DNA of 19,460 bases from Clostridiales bacterium (GTDB lineage Bacteria; Bacillota; Clostridia; Lachnospirales; JAITVM01), in the NCBI GenBank assembly GCA_031285815.1, contig JAITVM010000097.1, positions 1 through 19,460 on the forward strand, written 5' to 3'. Numbering within the stretch: the stretch's first letter is position 1; each line of letters starts with the position of its first letter. Below are positions 1-5,334 of the stretch, piece after piece. The notes beneath the pieces were generated by a model that saw only the letters and a program-made list of their open reading frames with translations, was not told where the DNA came from and ran no database searches. Both the position numbers and the translations under genes were made by a program.

Positions 1-6
1 CCATGG

Positions 7-15
7 TTATCCACA
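7..15 (+). promoter_or_regulatory. DnaA box (perfect consensus TTATCCACA)
   Basis: The sequence TTATCCACA matches the DnaA consensus at all nine positions. It lies 25 bp before the 12-bp repeat block and upstream of the iterons, which is where a host DnaA site is expected in an iteron plasmid origin. Only one copy is seen here; others may lie to the left of the window. Confidence 0.7.
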
Positions 16-40
16 ATTCGTTATGGAACAAACAAATTTT

Positions 41-101
41 TTACGCTTGTTTGTTAGCTTGTTTTAGTACCTGTTTTAATGCTTGTTTTAATACTTGTTT
101 T
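41..101. repeat. Five 12-bp T-rich direct repeats (candidate unwinding element)
   Basis: The units are 41-52, 54-65, 66-77, 78-89 and 90-101, with one extra base after the first. The consensus is close to aatgCTTGTTTT; the CTTGTTT core is kept in four units and reads CCTGTTTT in the third. The purine/pyrimidine bias and position between DnaA box and iterons resemble the 12- or 13-mer A/T-rich repeats that melt first in plasmid and chromosomal origins. The role as DNA unwinding element is inferred. Confidence 0.65.
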
Positions 102-114
102 CGGTACCCGCAAA

Positions 115-131
115 ACCGCTCTATGAGCGGT
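115..131. other. Perfect 7-bp-arm hairpin between the two repeat arrays
   Basis: ACCGCTC (115-121) and GAGCGGT (125-131) are perfect inverted repeats around a 3-nt spacer. There is no T tract, so it is unlikely to be an intrinsic terminator. Its place exactly between the 12-mers and the iterons suggests a protein site or a single-strand loading structure, but that is inference. Confidence 0.45.
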
Positions 132-144
132 CTGCAAATTTTAA

Positions 145-232
145 TTCCCTACATTCATTTCCCTACTCCCCTACATTCGTTTTCCTACTTCCCTACATTC
201 ATTTTCCTACTTCCCTACATTCATTTTCTTTT
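145..232. repeat. Four tandem 22-bp iterons
   Basis: Head-to-tail units occupy 145-166, 167-188, 189-210 and 211-232, with consensus TTCCCTACATTCATTTTCCTAC. Unit 3 matches this fully. Unit 1 differs at one base, unit 2 at two, and unit 4 only in its last bases. A 22-bp period is two helical turns, as in Rep_3 plasmid iterons, and places each site on the same DNA face. The array ends 13 bp before the candidate rep promoter, so initiator bound here could also repress its own gene. Confidence 0.8.
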
Positions 233-245
233 ACCACTACACATA

Positions 246-274
246 TTGACTTATGAAGTGGATTGATGTATCCT
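246..274 (+). promoter_or_regulatory. Candidate sigma-A promoter of the rep gene
   Basis: TTGACT at 246-251 and TATCCT at 269-274 are 17 bp apart. The -35 matches 5 of 6 and the -10 matches 4 of 6 consensus bases. The predicted start point near 281 leaves a leader of only about 13 nt, yet the ribosome site AGGTGAT (282-288) fits within it. An alternative -10 further right would have a poor spacer. Confidence 0.4.
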
Positions 275-293
275 AAAATTCAGGTGATATGGT

Positions 294-1322
294 ATGGCAA
301 TAAAAAAGAATTATGTAGTTGAGAAACAAAATATATTAAATGAAATACGTGCAAACAATATGACATTACAGGAGCTTAGGTTTTTTAGTATTTATTTATC
401 TAAAATTAACCCAAGGGATGTAAATACAAGAAAGGTAAGGTTTACGATTTCTGATTTTAAAAAAATAATGGAATTGGGAAAGGTAAACATTAACCATTTT
501 AAAACAACAACAGATGGGCTGTTGTGCAAGATAGTACGTATCCCCAAAAAGAGTGGTGGTTATGAAAGTTTTCAGCTTTTTAAAAAATGTATCGTTGATA
601 TTGATGAGAATAATGGCTGGTATATAGAAATCGATGCTAATGACGATGCTTTGCCGCTTATGTTCGAATTTAAAGAAAAATATTTTTCATACCAGCTTTG
701 GAATGCGTTGAAGCTTAAAAGCTCCAACCAATTGCGGATGTATGAGATTTTAAAGCAATATGAAAAAATTGGGGAACGTGTTCTAGATATCGAAGAACTG
801 AGGGAGCTGCTTGGGATTTCGCCAGGGGAGTACCCGAGGTATGATAATTTTAAAATGCGGGTACTCGATAGCTGCCAAGATGCCTTAGAGGAATATACTG
901 ACATTAAATTTACTTATGAACCATCTGGGAAAAAGGGCAGAGGGGGGAAAATTTTATTTTTAAAATTTAATATATATAAGAACGCTGAATTTAAAGACCC
1001 CCTATCGTTAGAGAAATTTTTAGAGGGGCATAATGAACCGGGCACGGCAGCAAATGCCCAAGACCTATCTGTTGAGAACGACAGCCTTGTTTTTTATTCT
1101 AGTGCTTGCGACGATGAATTTTCGAAAAAAGAGATGCAATTCATAATTACCCTTATTCGAAAAGCAGTACCTTTTAATTATTCTATAGCATCCGGAATGG
1201 AAATTGAGTACTACGATTATTTAAGGATGAAATATGACGAGTTAAATATGCGCGCTGATAAAGGTGCTATTAAAAACCGTTTTGGGTACCTTAGGAAATT
1301 AATAGAGTTAGATTGTGATTGA
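294..1322 (+). CDS. Replication initiator protein, Rep_3 family
   Basis: This 342-residue protein should bind the 22-bp repeats just upstream and start replication of the replicon. It has the two winged-helix layout of Rep_3 (RepB/RepA/RepE-type) initiators. The N-terminal domain (about residues 8-130) carries the typical LNEIRANNMTLQELRFFSIYLS helix region. The second domain (about 135-230) carries SNQLRMYEILKQYE, the LDIEELRELLGI helix and a YDNFKMRVLDSC segment, followed by basic KKGRGGK and a LFLKFNI strand. Residues 232-342 are an extension that I do not recognise. ATG 294 is chosen because AGGTGAT at 282-288 sits 5 nt upstream; the ATG at 289 runs into a stop after four codons. The gene appears more A/T-rich than the two-component genes at 4.2-7.4 kb. 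The family call is firm; whether the replicon is autonomous or integrated is open. Confidence 0.9.
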   Translation: MAIKKNYVVEKQNILNEIRANNMTLQELRFFSIYLSKINPRDVNTRKVRFTISDFKKIMELGKVNINHFKTTTDGLLCKIVRIPKKSGGYESFQLFKKCIVDIDENNGWYIEIDANDDALPLMFEFKEKYFSYQLWNALKLKSSNQLRMYEILKQYEKIGERVLDIEELRELLGISPGEYPRYDNFKMRVLDSCQDALEEYTDIKFTYEPSGKKGRGGKILFLKFNIYKNAEFKDPLSLEKFLEGHNEPGTAANAQDLSVENDSLVFYSSACDDEFSKKEMQFIITLIRKAVPFNYSIASGMEIEYYDYLRMKYDELNMRADKGAIKNRFGYLRKLIELDCD

Positions 1323-1360
1323 AGTAAAATACTTTTACAAACCCTATCAGGGGCTTGAGG

Positions 1361-1404
1361 CAATATGCGGCCCTGCCAATAATGTTTGACAGGGCCGCAT
1401 ATTG
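1361..1404. terminator. 15-bp perfect hairpin after rep, shared with the convergent sigma/anti-sigma operon
   Basis: The arms 1361-1375 and 1390-1404 are perfectly complementary over 15 bp, with a 14-nt loop and a GC-rich centre (GCGGCCC). It lies between the stop of rep and the 3' end of the minus-strand anti-sigma region. No clear T run follows on either strand, so this is either a U-tract-poor bidirectional terminator or a protein-bound dyad. It ends 7 bp from a minus-strand stop codon at 1412-1414. Confidence 0.55.
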
Positions 1405-1411
1405 GTGACAA

Positions 1412-1513
1412 TTAGTTCAAATCGTCAATTTTCATCTCAACGCCGGAACTTGAAACATTCACGCCTGAAGGATATTTATTCTTTGTAATCACTCTTGAGC
1501 CTGGGCTGTATTG
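1412..1513 (-). pseudogene. Probable frameshifted C-terminal tail of the anti-sigma gene
   Basis: Directly overlapping the last codons of the anti-sigma gene, the -1 frame stays open for 33 codons and ends with TAA at 1414-1412, 7 bp before the hairpin at 1361-1404. It translates to a plausible protein tail reading roughly QYSPGSRVITKN, KYPSGVNVSSS, then GVEMKIDDLN. It has no start or ribosome site of its own. A one-base indel near 1500-1515, real or from sequencing, would explain both the early stop at 1489 and the distance to the hairpin. The alternative is chance readability of about 100 bases. Confidence 0.4.
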
Positions 1514-2322
1514 TCATTCCATAGTGAATCCAGGTATTTCTGGGCTTTTTCATAGTTGGCTTTGGAAGTATCAATCGGTAAGCTGAACATCAGGTTGACA
1601 CCTTCAAAATTAGGTATAGGGGTTACGAGGCCTGTTTCTTCATTATAATCAAATGCGTCTGTGCTATAAAAGTTGGTAGAACTAACTATGAGCGTCAGCC
1701 CACGGTCGGCGAACATTTCAATACTGTCGCAATCAATAAGCCGGTACATTACGCCGTCCCTAACAAAAGCCGAATAACCTCCCCCCATGCTGGCGATGTT
1801 GAACTGCCAAGGTTTTTGGCCGTGGATAAGCGGCGAAACAAAAAATGGTGTAGCCCCATAATCAGGGTCACTGGTATCGGGCATATTGCTCCCTTGTTTA
1901 ACTATGGCTACCACAGCATAGGTTTTGTCGGTATCAACCTCTTCTGCAAACCCGTCAAGCCCTTTCCCAGAAACTATTCCGAGTAGGGATATATTATATC
2001 CGTTGTCCGATTGGGTTTCATTTATAATTAATGCGCCTTCGCTTTCAAAGGCTTCTGCCAAAATTGGGTATTCGAAATTTTTTGCCACCTGGGACGGTGA
2101 TAGGAAATACCACGCAGCGAAAACTGTGGCAGGGATAAAGGTACAAGCAATAATTATTGCGGCAACCGCACTAAAAGGCCGCCTGATAGTTAGTTTTTTC
2201 AATTTATGCCCCTCCTTAATATCTTCAAATTTTATTTTTTTAATAAGTTCCGGACCTGCGCCTTCAGAGCTCTCCAAAGCCCGTTTAAGTAGCGCATCTG
2301 TATACTCCTCCTTGTTATTCAT
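1489..2322 (-). CDS. Single-pass membrane anti-sigma factor partner of the ECF sigma factor
   Basis: This 277-residue protein is encoded directly after an ECF sigma factor and overlaps it by 8 nt (ATGAATAA), so the two are probably translationally coupled. Residues 1-48 are charged and cytoplasmic, and would hold the sigma factor. Residues 50-73 (FSAVAAIIIACTFIPATVFA) form one membrane span. The remaining 200 residues lie outside and would sense an envelope signal. No zinc-type HxxxCxxC anti-sigma motif is seen, so it is of the Firmicutes DUF4179-like kind rather than the ZAS type; that family placement is tentative. Start ATG 2322 has GAGGG just upstream. The C-terminus seems truncated: a readable -1-frame tail follows to 1412. 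The role is inferred mainly from operon position and topology. Confidence 0.75.
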   Translation of the reverse strand: MNNKEEYTDALLKRALESSEGAGPELIKKIKFEDIKEGHKLKKLTIRRPFSAVAAIIIACTFIPATVFAAWYFLSPSQVAKNFEYPILAEAFESEGALIINETQSDNGYNISLLGIVSGKGLDGFAEEVDTDKTYAVVAIVKQGSNMPDTSDPDYGATPFFVSPLIHGQKPWQFNIASMGGGYSAFVRDGVMYRLIDCDSIEMFADRGLTLIVSSTNFYSTDAFDYNEETGLVTPIPNFEGVNLMFSLPIDTSKANYEKAQKYLDSLWNDNTAQAQE

Positions 2323-2845
2323 AAGCCCTCAGCCCTTTCTCAATAAGTTTTCTCGATTTGAACAAGCGGCTTTTTACCGTACCGGCAGGCAATTTTAATG
2401 CTGCTGCAATTTCGTCAACTGCCAGTTCGGCGGTGTAATACATAATTGTAGGGATTCTATATTTGTCCGGCAATGATGCCACTAATTTACGGACGGTGTG
2501 TACCTCGTCCTTTTCAATAAAGCTGTCTTCTGTGTTGGCTCCACTTGCAATGGTATCATCTAAAGGCCCGATAGGTGCCAGCCTCTTACGGCGGGCATAC
2601 TTCCGTTTCCACCCTTTCCATATATATAAGGTTGTGGAAAACAAAAAACTCTTTGGATTAGCAGAACTGCTTATCTTCGCCATATTTACATAAATGTTTA
2701 AAAATGATTCTTGAAACAAATCTTCCGCGTCCTCTTTTGAAAAAGTGAGGCGCCGGCAAAATTTGTATAAAGAATCTCCATATTCATCAACTAAGGAGGA
2801 ATATGTATATGTTGGGACTGGTTTATCGGCTGTTATTGCGCGCAA
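2315..2845 (-). CDS. ECF-type RNA polymerase sigma factor
   Basis: This is a short sigma-70 factor with only regions 2 and 4, about 176 residues, that redirects RNA polymerase in response to an envelope signal. Region 2 spans about residues 15-85: LVDEYGDSLYKFCRRL, then EDAEDLFQESFLNIY, the core-binding motif. Region 4 spans about 113-172, with LVASLPDKYRIPTIMYY and the helix-turn-helix LAVDEIAAALKLPAGTVKSRLFKSRK. The start is unusual. TTG at 2845 lies 24 nt after the only good ribosome site (AGGAGG, 2875-2870), whereas an in-frame ATA at 2860-2858 sits 9 nt after it and would add five residues (MESNT). No in-frame ATG or GTG exists in between. The gene is divergent from ribU and is followed by its anti-sigma partner. 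Confidence 0.88.
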   Translation of the reverse strand: MRAITADKPVPTYTYSSLVDEYGDSLYKFCRRLTFSKEDAEDLFQESFLNIYVNMAKISSSANPKSFLFSTTLYIWKGWKRKYARRKRLAPIGPLDDTIASGANTEDSFIEKDEVHTVRKLVASLPDKYRIPTIMYYTAELAVDEIAAALKLPAGTVKSRLFKSRKLIEKGLRAYE

Positions 2846-2898
2846 TGTATTTGATTCTATTTTTTTCTGCCTCCTTTCAAATCCCGTACAATTATAAA

Positions 2899-2923
2899 TA
2901 GCCGCAAGTAGGGGGATGGTTCA
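2899..2923 (-). promoter_or_regulatory. Possible ECF autoregulatory promoter upstream of the sigma gene
   Basis: On the minus strand TGAACC (2923-2918) is followed by a C-rich spacer and GGCTA around 2903-2899, resembling the AAC-type -35 and CTA-type -10 of Firmicutes ECF promoters. The spacer is 13 nt to CGGCTA, shorter than the usual 15-17, so the match is weak. A TATAAT at 2896-2891 has no sigma-A -35 partner at 17 bp. Confidence 0.25.
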
Positions 2924-3005
2924 TTTTTATAAAAGAAATTTTTTTAAATGCAAATAAATTTTAGAATTTTTACATAAATAACTAATTATAGGTTAACTAT
3001 AATTA

Positions 3006-3034
3006 TTGACTATTTTAATTGGTATTAGTATAAT
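3006..3034 (+). promoter_or_regulatory. Strong sigma-A promoter for the FMN riboswitch / ribU transcript
   Basis: TTGACT (3006-3011) and a perfect TATAAT (3029-3034) are separated by exactly 17 bp. The predicted start near 3041 lies about 10 nt before the riboswitch aptamer, so the transcript would contain the complete RNA switch. Confidence 0.85.
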
Positions 3035-3050
3035 TTACTTACAACTGAAT

Positions 3051-3174
3051 ATCATTGTCTTCAGGGCAGGGTGAAATTCCCGATCGGCGGTACAGTCCGC
3101 GAACGTTTTATAACGTAGAATTGGTGTAACTCCAATACCGACAGTTAAAGTCTGGATGAAAGAAGATGCGGTAA
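3051..3174 (+). ncRNA. FMN riboswitch (RFN element)
   Basis: The RNA carries the conserved core of the FMN aptamer: CTTCAGGGCAGGGTGAAATT at 3059-3078, CCCGATCGGCGGTA after it, and CCGACAGTTAAAGTCTGGAT near 3138-3157, ending with GAAAGAAGATG. The two ends (GTCTTC and GAAGAT) pair as P1, and a variable stem around 3100-3137 forms two small hairpins. Binding of FMN should favour the terminator at 3226-3261 and so switch off ribU when flavin is plentiful. The outer P1 boundary is approximate. Confidence 0.95.
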
Positions 3175-3225
3175 TATTTATTTCGTATAAGTTATTTTAT
3201 ATAAATATGGCCATCTAAAAATTAA

Positions 3226-3261
3226 ACACCTGAAAGGCATGCCTTTCAGGTGTAATTTTTT
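3226..3261 (+). terminator. Intrinsic terminator forming the riboswitch expression platform
   Basis: Positions 3226-3253 are a perfect 28-base palindrome (ACACCTGAAAGGCA and its complement) followed at once by six T residues (3256-3261). It ends just before the ribU ribosome site AGGAGGGG, so read-through is required for ribU expression. Its location 50 nt after the FMN aptamer is that of a transcriptional OFF switch. Confidence 0.92.
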
Positions 3262-3275
3262 AGGAGGGGTTTTAA

Positions 3276-3935
3276 ATGCAAACAATAACTCAAACAAAAA
3301 GGCTCACTACAATCGCACTGCTTAGCGCAATTGCATATTTAATAATGTTTGTGGGGCGTATACCTGTTGTACTATTTTTAAAATATGACCCGAAGGATGT
3401 TATTATCACAATTGGCGGATTTTTATATGGGCCGGTAACAGCCTTTTTAATGTCTTTATTAGTATCCTTTGTAGAAATGGTTACAGTAAGCGATACAGGC
3501 CCAATTGGTGCCGTCATGAATATTATTTCAACGTGTTCATTTGCGTGTGCGGCGGCTTATATTTACAAAGTAAGGCATGACATTAAAGGCGCGGTCATAG
3601 GGCTTTCAGTTGGATGCTTGCTCATGGTAGCTGTTATGATGTTGTGGAATTATTTCATAGCCCCAATTTATATGGCCGTCCCACGGGAAGAAGTAGCTAA
3701 GCTCTTGTTGCCCGCGTTCCTTCCTTTCAATTTACTTAAAGGCGGGTTAAATGCCGCATTTACTATGTTATTGTATAAACCTATTTCAGTAGCTTTACGG
3801 CGCTCTAACCTAATGCCTGTTACTGAAGGGGCAAATGGGGGGAAATCTAAAATAAATGCTGGTGTAATACTAGTGTCTTGTTTTGTAATAGCGACTTGTG
3901 TGGTAACGATACTTGTTTTACAGGGGAAAATATAA
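3276..3935 (+). CDS. ribU: Riboflavin ECF transporter S component RibU
   Basis: RibU is the membrane substrate-binding subunit that captures riboflavin and, with the shared EcfA/EcfA'/EcfT module, brings it into the cell. The protein has 219 residues, the normal length, with about six membrane spans. The first helix carries the Ala-x3-Ala face (A14, A18) used for docking to EcfT. KYDPKD at 36-41, the PIGAVMNIIS segment at 76-86 and the late FLPFNLLKGG loop are typical of RibU. The start ATG follows AGGAGGGG at about 6 nt. The upstream FMN riboswitch gives independent support for flavin transport. No energising EcfA/T genes lie in this window, so they must be elsewhere. The C-terminal 40 residues include a charged linker and one more hydrophobic helix. 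Confidence 0.95.
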   Translation: MQTITQTKRLTTIALLSAIAYLIMFVGRIPVVLFLKYDPKDVIITIGGFLYGPVTAFLMSLLVSFVEMVTVSDTGPIGAVMNIISTCSFACAAAYIYKVRHDIKGAVIGLSVGCLLMVAVMMLWNYFIAPIYMAVPREEVAKLLLPAFLPFNLLKGGLNAAFTMLLYKPISVALRRSNLMPVTEGANGGKSKINAGVILVSCFVIATCVVTILVLQGKI

Positions 3936-4085
3936 AGCAATCCTTAAGAAGCCGCCCAAATGTAACCTGTTCGGTTTATTGCCAAGAGGGACTTTTCGGC
4001 CTGGGAAATATTCTGTAGGAAACATTTTGGCTTGCCGCGTTTAGTAAAAGTGCGCTAAAGTGAACGAGAATGCAACCTCTGGATT

Positions 4086-4128
4086 AAAAAACCCCAATGA
4101 TCATGAGATACTGGCCATTGGGGGTTTT
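4086..4128. terminator. Bidirectional intrinsic terminator between ribU and the secreted-protein gene
   Basis: AAAAAACCCCAATG (4086-4099) pairs with CATTGGGGGTTTT (4116-4128) apart from one extra G. On the minus strand the stem is followed by six T residues and on the plus strand by TTTTGTTGT, so it can end both convergent transcripts. The rest of 3936-4214 shows no convincing gene: a stop-free frame over 4092-4218 has no ribosome site and overlaps this hairpin. Confidence 0.75.
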
Positions 4129-4214
4129 GTTGTGGCTGTGGCTCATACCAAGGCCCATCGCGTTACGCGGGCAGAGGCAGAGGTTAAGAAGATGAGCTTG
4201 CTATGGCCTGGCGC

Positions 4215-5228
4215 CTAAAAAGCGTATCCCAGCACATTGCCATCGTCTGTTATAAATATTTCCATAAACCCTCTGCCGGAATCATTCAACGGCGTTTGGT
4301 CAAAGACGATCCACATGCCCTGTTTTCCGTTGTTGAAGGTAATCTGGTAAGAGCGTGTTACGCTTCCGTCGGGTGATTGGCTGACCGGTCCGGCTGTGGC
4401 ACCTTTGTCCGCGAAGAATTTGCGCGCGGCGTCAGTGATCCGGGCTATTTCCGTTTCACCGAACAGAGCATTCTCGCTCGTGCCGGCACCTCGGTCATAT
4501 ACCATCTTCGTCAGCATGCCTGTGTTTTTGCTGAGGTCAACGTTGTCAAACCCTGCTTCGTATACGAGCGGTGTTGCGCTGCTGCTGAACGAGAACTCTA
4601 GGGATATGGCCTGTTTGCCTTCCAAAAACTCCGCGTACACGGATGTGTAAGTCAGGCAGTCAGCTGGAACGGTGACATTTAAATCGTCTTTGAAGGATTT
4701 AAGTGCCTGGTCGCGCAAGCTGCCGTAACGCGCGGTCAAACCGCCGTTTATTGTGCTGATGCCCGAAAGTTCAGCCTTCATTCCTTCACTAAAAGATACA
4801 TCGAAACTCGCGCTGTACGAAACGCTGTTGTTATCTTCCGGACGGCTTTCATCCGGCCATCTCATATGGAGGGAAATGCCGCCGCCCGTTGAGCTTTGGT
4901 CAATTGTGTCGTACGTGAACGGCAAGTCCGCGGGCAGTATGATTCCCAATATGTCTGAGAACGCTTTCAGCGCCTCGGCTTTGAGCGACGCAATCTGGCT
5001 GTCGCTTACGAACACAGTGTTGTAAAACCGGATGTATTCAGGCTGTTTGCCTATTTCCGGCAGAGAAGCGGCGAAATCCTCCATGTATCCGCTTGGTGTT
5101 TCCTTTTCCTTAACAGCACCGAGCTCAGCGTTGAGATTCTCCGCAGCGTAGCTGGGCAGTGCGAACGCGGTAAGGCTCATTGCCACACATACCGCCGCTG
5201 TCAAAATAGTTCCTCTCGTAAGTTTCAT
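4215..5228 (-). CDS. Secreted protein of unknown function with three repeat-like segments
   Basis: I do not recognise a named family. The 337-residue protein starts with a clear signal peptide: basic MKLTR, a hydrophobic core and a probable cut after ALPSYA (residue 28). It is therefore exported. Three segments begin with a similar helix: about 82 (LKAEALKAFSDILGI, then PADLPFTY), about 171 (LRDQALKSFKDDLNV, then PADCLTYT) and about 264 (ITDAARKFFADKG). Each is followed by beta-strand-like sequence, a layout resembling PepSY/YcdB-type repeats; that comparison is tentative. ATG 5228 follows AAGGAG at about 8 nt. The gene lies 106 nt downstream of the RR-HK pair at 5335-7447 on the same strand, so it could be a target or an accessory of that sensor system. 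It is more G/C-rich than the origin and riboflavin regions. Confidence 0.7.
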   Translation of the reverse strand: MKLTRGTILTAAVCVAMSLTAFALPSYAAENLNAELGAVKEKETPSGYMEDFAASLPEIGKQPEYIRFYNTVFVSDSQIASLKAEALKAFSDILGIILPADLPFTYDTIDQSSTGGGISLHMRWPDESRPEDNNSVSYSASFDVSFSEGMKAELSGISTINGGLTARYGSLRDQALKSFKDDLNVTVPADCLTYTSVYAEFLEGKQAISLEFSFSSSATPLVYEAGFDNVDLSKNTGMLTKMVYDRGAGTSENALFGETEIARITDAARKFFADKGATAGPVSQSPDGSVTRSYQITFNNGKQGMWIVFDQTPLNDSGRGFMEIFITDDGNVLGYAF

Positions 5229-5334
5229 GATACACTCTCCTTTTTATTTTTAAGGGCGCGCTCCCTTGTTACAACTATATAATAAAACACAGATGCGTCC
5301 GATTTGTCCGAGTGGTGTCAGAGAATTGTAAAAC

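Larger units (their letters stand above)
1..293. other. Iteron-type replication origin region
   Basis: This gene-free stretch has the layout of a theta-replication origin. In order it shows a perfect DnaA box (7-15), an A/T-rich patch with five T-rich 12-bp repeats (41-101), a 7-bp-arm hairpin (115-131), four 22-bp tandem direct repeats (145-232) and a candidate promoter reading into a Rep_3-family initiator gene at 294. In Rep_3 plasmids the initiator binds iterons beside its own gene, and DnaA helps open a neighbouring A/T-rich repeat block. The match here is by arrangement and repeat structure; binding is inferred. An open frame crosses the repeats only because their periods avoid stops. 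The left part of the origin could extend beyond the window. Confidence 0.8.

Noticed and set aside
3..266. Open frame of 87 codons crossing the origin repeats, with periodic Cys-Phe residues
   Set aside because: Its sequence simply mirrors the 12-bp and 22-bp repeats; there is no ribosome site, and it ends within the candidate rep promoter.
572..904. Minus-strand open frame inside rep
   Set aside because: It is a shadow of the Rep_3 gene, whose translation shows clear conserved domains.
4092..4218. Stop-free plus-strand frame (and a 32-codon ATG frame at 4098) before the secreted-protein stop
   Set aside because: It overlaps the bidirectional terminator hairpin, has no Shine-Dalgarno sequence, and shows no recognisable protein features beyond a short hydrophobic run.
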